64,000 nucleotides of DNA, from NCBI GenBank assembly GCA_937974245.1, contig CALJKV010000087.1:62001-126000 (forward strand), in the 5' to 3' direction. The notes below the pieces were generated by a model. It was not told the DNA's origin and did not search any database. It saw nothing but the letters and a program-made list of their open reading frames with translations. Origin of the DNA: an uncultured Chloroflexota bacterium (lineage in GTDB: Bacteria; Chloroflexota; Anaerolineae; Aggregatilineales; Phototrophicaceae). Position 1 is the stretch's first letter. The number at the start of each line of letters is the position of its first letter. Both the position numbers and the translations under genes were made by a program. Positions 1-9,096 of the stretch are shown piece by piece.

Positions 1-1
1 C

Positions 2-421
2 CGGCCAACTACGCCGCCTCCACAACAGTCCCGGCCAGCCGCACCGCCACCTCCGCATTTACCGTTTTCCCAGGTGGGACCTGCATATCCCCAGACACCC
101 CGCCCCAATACACCAGAAGCTGCGCCGACCCAGCGATATAGTGCCGCACCAGAAGCGCCCAACTCAGTGCCGCCTGCTCGCCCGTCCAGTATCCCTTCGC
201 CATTTGAGCGCCCGGCACAGACACCGCCGCCTCAGGAACCCACCGCGCAGCACGATTTGGGTATCACCGGGCGGCAGTACTACTCACAGCCGCTCAATCG
301 ACAGGAAGACATCTCTTCCGGACTGGATATCGTGACGATTATCCTCGCTGGGCTGGCGTTTTTTGCTGTCGCCTGTCTGATTCCGCTGTACATCGCGGTG
401 CTTCAAGCGCGCCTCGGGTAA
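2..421 (+). CDS. Proline-rich protein with C-terminal membrane anchor, 5' end off window
   Basis: The reading frame is open from the window edge, so the gene starts upstream. A GTG at 74 lies inside the same Pro-rich stretch and is unlikely to be the true start. The visible 139 residues are almost all Pro, Ala, Gln and Ser until a single hydrophobic segment near the C-terminus (about the last 30 residues, IVTIILAGLAFFAVACLIPL), so the protein is probably a tail-anchored or C-terminally anchored membrane protein with a disordered soluble part. The next gene begins 10 bases after its stop, which suggests one transcript. No family is recognised and function cannot be stated. The N-terminal domain off the left edge may decide what it is. 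Confidence 0.75.
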   Translation, partial: RPTTPPPQQSRPAAPPPPHLPFSQVGPAYPQTPRPNTPEAAPTQRYSAAPEAPNSVPPARPSSIPSPFERPAQTPPPQEPTAQHDLGITGRQYYSQPLNRQEDISSGLDIVTIILAGLAFFAVACLIPLYIAVLQARLG

Positions 422-431
422 TGCAAGCGCA

Positions 432-2774
432 ATGCACATCGTTCGTGACATAGCAGTCTGTATCTTCGCTGGTACCGTGATTCTGGCAGTGTCGCCAGCC
501 CACAGTCAGGAATCTTTGCCGGACATCGTGGGCGAACTTTACGCGCCGCTTACATTCCCCGTGGAAGTGGACCCGGCAAGTTACGCCAATCCCTTTGACC
601 CTGACGATATTGAAGTCCTCGGGATTTTCAAGTCTCCCAATGGCGAGCAGATCGTAATTCCGGGATTCTGGGCGCAGTCCTATGAAAACCGCTGCCCTGA
701 CTGTGAAGTCGAGGATTTACAGCCCACTAACGAGTCCGGCTGGGCTGTGCGTTTCACGCCGTTCCAGGTGGGTGAGTGGTCATATACGATTCAGTCGCAG
801 GATAACAGGGAGATAGCCGAAACGCTCGTTTCCGGTCAATTTACCATTACGCCATCGAGCAGAGCCGGGTTCGTCCGGGTAGGGACAAATAACCGCTACT
901 TTCGCTTTGACAACGGCCAACCGTTCTTCCCTATAGGCCACAGTATCAAATGGTCATGGGACGAGACCGGTGGCGTGAATACCTATCTCACATGGTTGCG
1001 CAGCCTGCATGACTCTGGTGGTAATTATGCCCGGCTATATATAGATACACCCTGGTTCATCGGCCTGGAGTGGGAAGCGCCTGCTGGAGACTACACCCCG
1101 GCACAGAAAGCAGCTGCCCGCCTCGACATCATCCTGGAAGCTGCCGCCGAATACGGCATTCAACTGCAATTGGTACTATTGTGGCATCAAGCCCTGACCA
1201 TCTATGGCGGCCCCCCTGTCCTCATTCCCGCAACCTTTGATCGCCCCGATACCACACCTGACTGGGACAATAATCCATACAATATCATCTACGGCGGACC
1301 AATTGGTGGCCCCAGTGTGTTTTTCTATAATGACCGCGCTCAACTATTGTTTCGCCGTCGCCTGCAGTATATCGTTGCTCGGTGGGGTTACAGCCCGCAG
1401 ATTTTCGCCTGGGAAATCATTGATCGCCTGGACCGTACCGGGGACTATGATGCTCAGATTGCGGGGGATTGGCTGGCGAATACCGCCAGCTACCTTAAAC
1501 AGATTGACCAGCAGCGCCACCTCGTCACCGCCAGCACGCTGAACTTTGACCCAATTATCGCCGCTAATCCACTGCTGGATTTCACCTCTGGGCAATATTA
1601 CCAGAGCCGCCCAATTGAAACGCTCTCCGACCAGGTAACGGGCACGGTCAGCATAATTCGTCGCTATCTTCAGGCCAGTACTGCTCCTACCCTGCTTGTG
1701 GATTACTCGCTAAATCCCTGGTACGAACCGGCAGATGACGACCCGCAGGGAATCCATGTCCAGAACACCTTATGGGCAGCCGCGCTTTCTGGTTCGGCAG
1801 GAGGAGCAGCCCCTGACTGGTGGTATAGCTATCTACTCCCTCGGGAGCTACAAGCGCTGTATGCCCCACTGGTGTCCTTCACCGCCGGCATAGATTGGGG
1901 TCGCCTCGACCTGCAACCAGCTGAAGCCGGGCTGTTACTCAAAGATGAGAATGCCTATTCAGCGGTACGCATCAACAATTTCAACAGGCTTTTCTCTGCG
2001 CCGCCCCTGTCATTGGTTGAGGCGCATACCATCTCGCCAGATGGCGTATTCCCGCCCATAGATAATGTGCCGAGTTTCCTGTATGGACAGGTGTATAACA
2101 ACCAGTTCAGTCAGGCACAGATTTACCGGGTTGCGCTCCCCTTGAGTTCGTATCTCGAAGTCCGAGTCCGGCGTGTTTCCTCCCAGGCCAATGCCCGCCT
2201 AATCATTACCGTTGACGGGCAAAATGCCGCGTCCCTCGACCTGAATGTGAATACCACGAGCACCGCTATGCGTGTTCCTTTAGACGCCGGAGAGCATGAA
2301 ATCGTCCTGGATAACATGGGAGACGATTGGCTGGAATTGGATTATGTCGAAATCGGCAATTTGATCGCTCCTGCGCGGGTACTTACACTCCGCGACTCGA
2401 TTAGTGGTGTCGCACTGGTGTGGCTGCAACACCGCGACTATACCTGGGACAGCAGCATACCAGTCAGTGAACGCACCATCATTCAGGCCGAATATACCCT
2501 GGCACAGATGCCTACCGGCCTGTACACCATCGAAACCTGGAACCCGCTTTCGGGTAGCATCCTGGGTGAGGAGCTGGTACGTGTCGGCGATGATCGACAT
2601 CTTCGTGCCGCCTTGCTGCCATTTAATACTCAGTTGGCACTGCGCATTTTCCGGCGGGAAGACACACTGGCTGAACCCACCCTGCCGCCCGCCATGCCTT
2701 CTATAACAGCGACCTCTGCACCGCAAACAACAGCTCCACCACCCTTCCCCACCAATACTCCCCACGCATCATGA
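432..2774 (+). CDS. Secreted DUF5060 / GH-like TIM-barrel protein with degenerate active site
   Basis: A signal peptide (residues 1-25, ending SPAHSQ) is followed by a beta-sandwich resembling DUF5060 (about 33-140) and a glycosidase-like barrel (about 150-480; landmarks FFPIGHSIKWSW, GGNYARLYID, DDPQGIHVQNTLWAAALSGSAG). A beta-sandwich that looks carbohydrate-binding covers about 560-650, and the tail is Pro/Thr-rich. In the related enzymes as I know them, the acid/base sits in a WEL-x-NE motif and the nucleophile in a GEFG-type motif. Here the first reads WEIIDRLD (327-334) and the second LVDYSLN (around 422-428), so both catalytic Glu appear to be missing. It is therefore more likely a sugar-binding or structural surface protein than an active hydrolase. 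It follows the preceding gene by 10 bases. The family call is fairly sure; the loss of activity is an inference. Confidence 0.8.
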   Translation: MHIVRDIAVCIFAGTVILAVSPAHSQESLPDIVGELYAPLTFPVEVDPASYANPFDPDDIEVLGIFKSPNGEQIVIPGFWAQSYENRCPDCEVEDLQPTNESGWAVRFTPFQVGEWSYTIQSQDNREIAETLVSGQFTITPSSRAGFVRVGTNNRYFRFDNGQPFFPIGHSIKWSWDETGGVNTYLTWLRSLHDSGGNYARLYIDTPWFIGLEWEAPAGDYTPAQKAAARLDIILEAAAEYGIQLQLVLLWHQALTIYGGPPVLIPATFDRPDTTPDWDNNPYNIIYGGPIGGPSVFFYNDRAQLLFRRRLQYIVARWGYSPQIFAWEIIDRLDRTGDYDAQIAGDWLANTASYLKQIDQQRHLVTASTLNFDPIIAANPLLDFTSGQYYQSRPIETLSDQVTGTVSIIRRYLQASTAPTLLVDYSLNPWYEPADDDPQGIHVQNTLWAAALSGSAGGAAPDWWYSYLLPRELQALYAPLVSFTAGIDWGRLDLQPAEAGLLLKDENAYSAVRINNFNRLFSAPPLSLVEAHTISPDGVFPPIDNVPSFLYGQVYNNQFSQAQIYRVALPLSSYLEVRVRRVSSQANARLIITVDGQNAASLDLNVNTTSTAMRVPLDAGEHEIVLDNMGDDWLELDYVEIGNLIAPARVLTLRDSISGVALVWLQHRDYTWDSSIPVSERTIIQAEYTLAQMPTGLYTIETWNPLSGSILGEELVRVGDDRHLRAALLPFNTQLALRIFRREDTLAEPTLPPAMPSITATSAPQTTAPPPFPTNTPHAS

Positions 2775-2869
2775 GAAATTCGTCAGAAAATTAATACACA
2801 CTCAATCAGCGCGCAATTTTGAAAACTGCTATACTGGCCTCATGTCAGCAAATTTAAGGGTCTGGATGA

Positions 2870-3856
2870 ATGAGTACCCGGTTGAGTAACCGCAGCGAAC
2901 GCCTGGCAAAAATCGAACGGATGTTGTTTCGCAGCAGTCATGGGTTACGGGCGGTGGAAATCGCTGAAGCCTGTGGCGTGGATCGCAGAACTGTCTACCG
3001 TGATCTAGCTGCGCTCGAAAAAAACAATGTGCCAATCACGCAGGAAAATGGCCGGTTCTTAATCAATCGCGAGTATTACCTCGCAAATGTGCGACTCAAT
3101 TTGAATGAAGCCGTCGCCTTGTTCCTGGCCGCCCGAATTCTATCGCGCCACGCCGACAAACAGAACCCGCATGTCATTTCAGCCATGAATAAGCTGGCGT
3201 TAGCCGTTCCCCAGGCCGTAGCCGCCCACATCAGCGATATTGCTGAATCAGGCCGGGCGAATCCGATTGACCGCAGCTATGTGGATGTGCTGGAAACGGT
3301 AATCCGCGCCTGGGTGGAGACTCGTAATCTGAAAGTATGGGGCAGCTCTACCCGTACCGGCGACATTGAAGCTCGCGATTTCTCAACCTATTTCATCGAA
3401 CCGACTCTTTCCGGCGGGTTGTATGCCATCGGTTTCGACCACCAGGCCGAAACAATCCGCACTCTTAAGCTAGAGTGGATACGCCGTGCCCGTCTTCTGG
3501 ACTCGACCTACCAGATTCCCGCTGGGTTTGATCGGGCACCGTTCCTCGCCAGCATGTGGGGCATCAGCAGCAGCGAAACCCAGCAAATGCGCGTCGTGCT
3601 GGCATTTTCCGCTGATGTCACGCCACTTATCAAAGAACGCACGTGGCACGCATCACAACGTATTGAAATACTCGACGATAAACGCTGCACTCTGAGTATG
3701 CAAGTCACCGATTGGCGCGAGCTTCTCCCCTGGATTCGCTCATGGGGGGCGCAGGTTGAAGTCCTGGACCCACCCACCCTACGTCATCAATTATCTACCG
3801 AGGCATATCAACTACGCCAGCTTTACACAGCGTCCTCAGCAGCGGCCACGCCTTAA
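2870..3856 (+). CDS. HTH/WYL-domain transcriptional regulator (YafY-like)
   Basis: A winged helix of the HTH_11 type lies at about residues 11-60 (VEIAEACGVDRRTVYRDLAAL is the recognition region). It is followed by a WYL-type ligand-sensing domain at about 130-230 and a WYL C-terminal extension to residue 328. Length and order match YafY-like regulators, which bind DNA through the N-terminus and sense a ligand, often single-stranded nucleic acid or a metabolite, through the WYL domain. The signature tripeptide itself is altered: the strand that normally carries W-Y-L reads GLYAIGFDH. It stands alone, about 100 bases after the upstream gene, and converges on the LysM gene across a shared terminator. 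The target is unknown. Confidence 0.85.
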   Translation: MSTRLSNRSERLAKIERMLFRSSHGLRAVEIAEACGVDRRTVYRDLAALEKNNVPITQENGRFLINREYYLANVRLNLNEAVALFLAARILSRHADKQNPHVISAMNKLALAVPQAVAAHISDIAESGRANPIDRSYVDVLETVIRAWVETRNLKVWGSSTRTGDIEARDFSTYFIEPTLSGGLYAIGFDHQAETIRTLKLEWIRRARLLDSTYQIPAGFDRAPFLASMWGISSSETQQMRVVLAFSADVTPLIKERTWHASQRIEILDDKRCTLSMQVTDWRELLPWIRSWGAQVEVLDPPTLRHQLSTEAYQLRQLYTASSAAATP

Positions 3857-3859
3857 ATC

Positions 3860-3890
3860 AAAGAGGGGCTGCCGTGGCAAGCCCCTCTTT
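3860..3890. terminator. Bidirectional intrinsic terminator
   Basis: There is a perfect 11-bp inverted repeat, AAAGAGGGGCT (3860-3870) and AGCCCCTCTTT (3880-3890), with a 9-nt loop. The stem ends in A/T runs on both sides. It lies between the convergent WYL regulator and LysM genes and can serve both. Confidence 0.8.
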
Positions 3891-3915
3891 CCGATCTATT
3901 TATATGGGCTGAGCA

Positions 3916-5664
3916 TTATGGTGTGGATTCCTGGGTCACTTCCGGCTCAAACGGCAGCGCTTCAACCGTTGGTGGTTGAACCGCCTGCATTTCGGCGGTG
4001 GGGATCAACTCCGGTGTAGGAGCGGCTATACCTGTTGTAGCATTGGTGCTATCCTGACGCAGTTCCTGTACACCATTATAGGCCGGGCGCACGGTGCCAT
4101 TCGGCCCAATCAGGCTGTAATAGCACGTTTCGCTGCCATCTATCTGCACCTGGCAGCCGTTCAGGTTATACAGGAACATCGGCCCAACAAAGCCCAACTG
4201 CGCCCCCAGCTCAAAGCCTCTGGCATCATAAATCCCTTGCTCACCGAGGCTGGTATAGCTCACGAAAATCTGCGTTTCCGGCGGCGGCGCGGTATCTTCA
4301 CTGCTGCCCCATCCAAACTTCGTCACCCAAATGGCGGTATTGCCATCCTGCTGCTCAGACATAATCCGGCGGTAATCATTGAGCGTACTCAGGAAGTAAA
4401 AACTAGCATCTTCATAGTGAGTTTGCACGCCCACCGGGGCAGCACAGCATAGTGAATCCGGCGGGTTCGCCCAACCATTGGGGTGCGCTCCAACTCCATC
4501 GCTCATATCGGCCAGTCCGGCAGCATATAAATCCCGGAGGAACAGACGGTCATTGGCAGCATTCACGCCATCATTAAAGCCCGTCGGTGCTAAACCGGCA
4601 CTAATCACCAGAACATCAGGGTCAGCGGCCTTCACGGCATCATACCCGGCACGCAACAGGGCAGCATAGCTCTTCGCGCCAATCGAATGTATCGAACTGT
4701 TCCATTCCCGCCGCAGATTGGGTTCATCCCAGATTTCATAGGCATCTACCCGCCCGACGTACTGTTTCGCCAGCGCTCCCATGAAAGTGCCAAAATTCGC
4801 CATGTCATCCGGCGGGCCGCTCTCAGTTGTACTGCTGCGTGCCCAATCCGGCGTCTTGGATACCGTCATCAGGATATTGAATAGATTGGCATCCAGTGTC
4901 TCTACGATGGTGTCTAGAGCAGCGAAATTAATCTGACCCTGGACAGGCTCATAGTCACGCCAATCCACACGAAGTTTCACCCAGGTCACCCCCAGATCTT
5001 GCAGGTCATTGACCAATGTATTCACATCCTGCCCAACCAGGTATACCTCAATGCCTCGCGCATACCCTACCCCCTGTGTGGTAGTCGTGGCCGTCGCTAT
5101 TGCGCTGGTGGTGGACGTCGTACTTGTCGTTGTCACCGCCCCCTGACCGGTTGCAGGGATCGTTATAATCTGGCCGACATAAATCACATTAGGGTTAGGG
5201 ATGTTATTCAAAGAAACAAGCTGTACAACTGTTGTCCGATTATTGATTGCAATACGAAAGAGAGTATCCCCCGGACGAACGATATAGGTGGCAGTGGGCG
5301 GAGGCGGCATGGTCGGCATAGGTGTTACTGAAGTCACCGGAGTCGGGGTTGGACTCGGCACGACTCCCGGAATTCTCAGTGTGGTGCCGGAACGAATCAA
5401 CGCCGGGTTGGTAATACCATTTTCATGGGCAATGGCGTTAATGGTTGAACCGTACCGCAGCGCAATCCGGTACAGGTTTTCGCCAGGCCGGACTACATGC
5501 TCCACCATCGGCTGCGGCACAGGTGTCAGACTAGCTATTGTTGGTTCTTCGGTGGCTTCTTCAGTGGCTTCTTGAGTCACCTCCTGCGCAACGACTGAGC
5601 CTATGCTAAAAACCAGCAGACAGCATAATCCCAAAAGGGCAGCGGCCATTCTTACATATCGCAT
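3916..5664 (-). CDS. Secreted protein with two LysM domains and a GH39/GH5-like barrel
   Basis: The signal peptide ends about residue 27 (SVVAQ). Two LysM peptidoglycan-binding repeats follow (about 54-99, HVVRPGENLYRIALRYG; and about 126-170, YIVRPGDTLFRIAINN), then a Thr/Ser-rich linker (178-197). A TIM barrel of the glycosidase clan A type runs to about residue 540. The acid/base motif is kept as YEIWDEPN (Glu314; Asp313 replaces the usual Asn). The strand that normally ends in the nucleophile, TEFGW, reads VTKFGW with Lys449, read directly from AAG in the DNA. It probably binds cell wall and glycan, but retaining hydrolysis looks unlikely. The start is supported by AAGGAG 8 bases upstream. 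It is monocistronic and ends at the shared terminator. Confidence 0.83.
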   Translation of the reverse strand: MRYVRMAAALLGLCCLLVFSIGSVVAQEVTQEATEEATEEPTIASLTPVPQPMVEHVVRPGENLYRIALRYGSTINAIAHENGITNPALIRSGTTLRIPGVVPSPTPTPVTSVTPMPTMPPPPTATYIVRPGDTLFRIAINNRTTVVQLVSLNNIPNPNVIYVGQIITIPATGQGAVTTTSTTSTTSAIATATTTTQGVGYARGIEVYLVGQDVNTLVNDLQDLGVTWVKLRVDWRDYEPVQGQINFAALDTIVETLDANLFNILMTVSKTPDWARSSTTESGPPDDMANFGTFMGALAKQYVGRVDAYEIWDEPNLRREWNSSIHSIGAKSYAALLRAGYDAVKAADPDVLVISAGLAPTGFNDGVNAANDRLFLRDLYAAGLADMSDGVGAHPNGWANPPDSLCCAAPVGVQTHYEDASFYFLSTLNDYRRIMSEQQDGNTAIWVTKFGWGSSEDTAPPPETQIFVSYTSLGEQGIYDARGFELGAQLGFVGPMFLYNLNGCQVQIDGSETCYYSLIGPNGTVRPAYNGVQELRQDSTNATTGIAAPTPELIPTAEMQAVQPPTVEALPFEPEVTQESTP

Positions 5665-5786
5665 CGCACGATCTCCTTACTTATCAAAATCTGCGTCGAA
5701 TAATCACAATGAGTGATGTTACAGTTTGCATACGTTGATATTACACCGTTCGCACGAGAAGCGCCACCACACGAATAAGTGAGACA

Positions 5787-5795
5787 TGCTATAAT
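5787..5795 (+). promoter_or_regulatory. Extended -10 promoter for the DUF2207 gene
   Basis: TGC directly followed by TATAAT (5790-5795) forms an extended -10 element 39 bases before the start codon at 5835. No convincing -35 box is seen, as is usual for this promoter class. Confidence 0.5.
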
Positions 5796-5834
5796 TCTCC
5801 TCAGACTATGATGGGGCTATGAGGTGCGGAAGAT

Positions 5835-7775
5835 ATGCGAAAATTTCTAGTGTCAGGCGCGTCTTTATTTCTGCTGTTATGCCTTGTTGCCGGCGCAGCG
5901 GCACAAACACGCTCAGTCTACTGGCAACAATGGGATGTCCTCATCAATAACATCGACACATCTGAAAACCGTTTTGATGTGACAGAGAGTTATAATGTTC
6001 AATTCACGGGTACATTCAGCTTCGGGGCGGCCTCCATTCCCAACCAGAACCTGACCGGCATTTCTAATATCCGGGTGCTGGAAGCCGGGCAACCCCTCAT
6101 TGAAAGCTGTTCACAGCGACCTGGCACATATTGTGTCGAAAACAATGGCAGTGAGTACGCCTTGACGTACTATTTCATAAAGCCAATTACGAATGCCAGT
6201 CGGAACTTTGACATTCAGTATACCGTTCGGGGTGCGCTGCGGGTATATTCTGGTGGCGATCAGTTATGGTGGACGGCGATCCCAAGCGAACACTATGGAT
6301 TCACAATCGGCAGCAGTACCGTCACGGTGCAGCTTCCCGATGGGTATGGCCCACGTGAAGGAGTAGACCCGGTTGTAACTTACGGTGCCCCCACAAATGT
6401 GAATGTATTCCGCACCACCGTCACCGCAACAACCACCCGTTCGATAGGAGGCAGCGAAAACCTGGAAATCCGTGTCCAGTACCCGCATGACCCCAACGCC
6501 ACTCCTCCCGCCTGGCAGCCATCTTTTGACGAACAGCGCCTCTATGCAGAAACGACCAAGCCACTGATTGACCTGGGCGCTATTGCCTTAAGTGTTCTAA
6601 TTGGCTTAGGCGGCATTCTAGGGGTCTATGCCCTATGGCGCACACGTGGGCGTGACCCGCAGACTGGACCGGTACCGGAATATCTGACGGAACCGCCCGG
6701 TGACCTGCCTCCCGCCATTGTGGGTACGCTCCTGGACGAGCAGGCTGACTTGCGCGACGTTCTTTCCACAATCATTGATCTCGCTCATCGTGGCTATCTC
6801 GTAATGGAAGAGGAACAATCGGCGGGATTGTTTGGTATCGGCAAGAACAGCACCTTCACTTTCAAACGCACGGATAAAGACCTAAGCGGACTCCGCAAGT
6901 TCGAACAGCGCATGATGCAGAGCCTGTTTCCATCGAATAAAATGGAACGCAGCCTGGACTCGCTCAAGAACAAGTTTTATACCGTTATCCCGCGCCTACA
7001 GGATGAACTTTACGAGTCACTGGTTGCTGAAGACCTTTTCACTGCCAAGCCCAGCACAACTCGTGCAATCTGGTCGGGCCTGGGGACACTCATTCTGGTG
7101 GCGGCGGGTGTAATTGGCTTTGCTATCTTCAGCACGATGGAAGAATCGATGGGGGCGATTATCTGCATTCCGATTTCGCTGGGGCTGGTTGGGTTTGTGA
7201 CGATGATAAGCGGCCAGCACATGCCCGCCAAGACTCGCAAAGGTGCAGAAGATGCCGCCAAATGGAATGCCTTCCGCAAATACCTGCAAAACCTGGAAAA
7301 ATACAGTGGGGTTGAGGAAGCTGCTCACAATTTCGATGCGTTTTTGCCTTACGCTGTCGCCTTTGGTATTGACCGCACCTGGATTCGCAAATTCAGCCAG
7401 ATGCAAAATGTCCCTATTCCCACCTGGTACTATCCGACTTATATGGGCGGCCCCTACCGGGGAGGTTATCACGCTGGCACACCCTTGCCCCACCACGTTG
7501 GCATGGGCGGCCGGGGACTTCCCGGTGAACTTGCTCGCGCCGGCAGTGGTGGACTTTCACTGGATGACCTCTCTGGCGGGCTTTCCGGTGGACTGGAATC
7601 CATTTCCACCGGCTTAACGTCCATGCTCGAATCCGCGTCCCGCGTCATGACAAGCAAGCCGCAGTCGGCCAGCAGTGGCAGCAGCGGTAGTTGGCGCAGC
7701 GGGGGCAGCGGTTGGAGCGGCGGGGGGTTTAGCGGCGGAGGTTCCAGTGGGGGTGGCAGTCGGGGTTTTGGCTAA
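5835..7775 (+). CDS. DUF2207 family membrane protein
   Basis: The layout matches DUF2207 proteins: a signal peptide (about 1-23), an extracytoplasmic beta-rich domain (about 30-215), one membrane helix at about 244-268, and a cytoplasmic winged-helix-like part (IVGTLLDEQADLRDVLSTIIDLAHRGYLVM). A pair of helices follows at about 412-458, then a low-complexity Gly/Ser tail (last 30 residues, ending GGGSRGFG) that resembles the tails of DUF2207 and TPM-domain proteins. The biochemical role of the family is not established. It heads a run of four same-strand genes that ends in an SPFH-domain protein, so a role in membrane organisation or stress is inferred from context only. Confidence 0.85.
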   Translation: MRKFLVSGASLFLLLCLVAGAAAQTRSVYWQQWDVLINNIDTSENRFDVTESYNVQFTGTFSFGAASIPNQNLTGISNIRVLEAGQPLIESCSQRPGTYCVENNGSEYALTYYFIKPITNASRNFDIQYTVRGALRVYSGGDQLWWTAIPSEHYGFTIGSSTVTVQLPDGYGPREGVDPVVTYGAPTNVNVFRTTVTATTTRSIGGSENLEIRVQYPHDPNATPPAWQPSFDEQRLYAETTKPLIDLGAIALSVLIGLGGILGVYALWRTRGRDPQTGPVPEYLTEPPGDLPPAIVGTLLDEQADLRDVLSTIIDLAHRGYLVMEEEQSAGLFGIGKNSTFTFKRTDKDLSGLRKFEQRMMQSLFPSNKMERSLDSLKNKFYTVIPRLQDELYESLVAEDLFTAKPSTTRAIWSGLGTLILVAAGVIGFAIFSTMEESMGAIICIPISLGLVGFVTMISGQHMPAKTRKGAEDAAKWNAFRKYLQNLEKYSGVEEAAHNFDAFLPYAVAFGIDRTWIRKFSQMQNVPIPTWYYPTYMGGPYRGGYHAGTPLPHHVGMGGRGLPGELARAGSGGLSLDDLSGGLSGGLESISTGLTSMLESASRVMTSKPQSASSGSSGSWRSGGSGWSGGGFSGGGSSGGGSRGFG

Positions 7776-7917
7776 CAGCTGAATAATAGCAGGGTTTACA
7801 TAGTGAATTGGGAGAGTAGGGTGTCTCATCTCCTTTACCAAATGAGATTTCTCTCTCAACGATGCAAATTATAAACATATACAGATTCTCATTGTCATCA
7901 AGGAGAAGCAATTCGCC

Positions 7918-8436
7918 ATGAATACAGGTCGCTTAGTAGGAATCATCTTGATTGTTGTCGGCTTTGCCATCGCCGTCATTGCCGGCCTGTGGCTGGCGCT
8001 GCAAGTTTCCAACGAACAGCTTACCAGCGGTGGCGCAGTCGTCGGCGCGGGGATCGCATTCATCCCGGTAGCCCTGTTAGTGGGCTTTGGTATTTATATG
8101 GTCGTCCAGGGCGGTAAAGAAGCTGTCGAAGAATCAGAAATGCGCCAGCAGCGCAACCTGCTTGACATCGTAAAAAGCCGGGGGCAGGTCAGCGTGACCG
8201 ACCTGGCACTGGAGATGAACATCAGTGCCGACAAAGTAAAAGACCTGGTTCATCAACTGGTCGGTCTCCAGGTCTTTAGCGGGTATATTAACTGGGACGA
8301 AGGCACGCTGTATTCATCGCAAGCTGCTCAACTACGTGAACTCGATAAGTGCAAAAACTGCGGCGGAGAAATCCAGCTTGCCGGTAAAGGGGTCGTCGCC
8401 TGTCGCTTCTGCGGGACTGAGTACTTCCTGACGTAA
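7918..8436 (+). CDS. Small membrane protein with winged-helix and C-terminal zinc ribbon
   Basis: Two membrane helices (about 6-28 and 38-63) are followed by a cytoplasmic winged-helix or PCI-like segment (about 78-130, ILDIVKSRGQVSVTDLALEMN-like pattern) and a CxxC...CxxC zinc ribbon (Cys145, 148, 162, 165). It resembles conserved but uncharacterised proteins; the winged helix suggests protein or nucleic-acid contact at the inner membrane face. It starts at ATG 7918 after AAGGAG. It follows the DUF2207 gene by 142 bases, on the same strand as the helical and SPFH genes downstream. Function unknown. Confidence 0.8.
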   Translation: MNTGRLVGIILIVVGFAIAVIAGLWLALQVSNEQLTSGGAVVGAGIAFIPVALLVGFGIYMVVQGGKEAVEESEMRQQRNLLDIVKSRGQVSVTDLALEMNISADKVKDLVHQLVGLQVFSGYINWDEGTLYSSQAAQLRELDKCKNCGGEIQLAGKGVVACRFCGTEYFLT

Positions 8437-8517
8437 GACAACACCCGTAATTAGGGGGAACAAACAGTCAATTCAGTGTATAGTTAAAGTATAAATATAC
8501 CAGAGGGAAAATAACCG

Positions 8518-9054
8518 ATGTCTGAGCTTTACGATCAAATCATCAGTCAACGTGGAAAACTGGAAAACCTCGTCGTTCGCATCCCTGGTTTCCGTGGCTA
8601 CCTGGATAACAAGACACGCCGGACTGCTGACCGGATGCTCCGTGACCATATTGCGGGGCTGATAAAGAAACGAATTGAGCGCCTGACCGAGATTGAAAAG
8701 GCTATTCTGGCCGATGGCGGGTTAGCCTATATGAGCGAGACGCGCAGTGCCAAAACCAAGCTGCAAACTTTCCATGATCGGGTGAAAGCCGCTGCGCCAG
8801 GCTATTCCGGATTCTTTGAAGCTGTCAAAATTGGCGCGGCAGAAATGGAAACGCTCTACAGTTTTGACGAGGCGCAAATTCGCTTTGCTGATCAGTTTGG
8901 CGAGGCGTTAGATGCTCTACAGCAGGCTGCGCAAAGCAAGGAAGGCCTGAATGAAGCCATCACCACCTTAAACCAGGTTGCGATTGCCGCCAACGAAGCC
9001 TTCTCGCTACGGGAAGGTGTTTTGACCGGTCTTGATAAGTCGCTTGGCTCATAA
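8518..9054 (+). CDS. Conserved-looking all-helical protein next to SPFH gene
   Basis: This 178-residue soluble protein is predicted almost entirely helical from its heptad-like pattern and charged composition (RTADRMLRDHIAGLIKKRIERL). It has no signal peptide, membrane segment or catalytic motif. The start at 8518 follows AGAGGGAAAA. It lies 42 bases before the SPFH gene and shares its strand, so the two are probably co-transcribed. A partner role for the SPFH protein is plausible but unproven. I do not recognise a named family. Confidence 0.75.
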   Translation: MSELYDQIISQRGKLENLVVRIPGFRGYLDNKTRRTADRMLRDHIAGLIKKRIERLTEIEKAILADGGLAYMSETRSAKTKLQTFHDRVKAAAPGYSGFFEAVKIGAAEMETLYSFDEAQIRFADQFGEALDALQQAAQSKEGLNEAITTLNQVAIAANEAFSLREGVLTGLDKSLGS

Positions 9055-9096
9055 CGAGCTGCTGCACCCACCAATTATTAACAAGGAGCAATGTAG

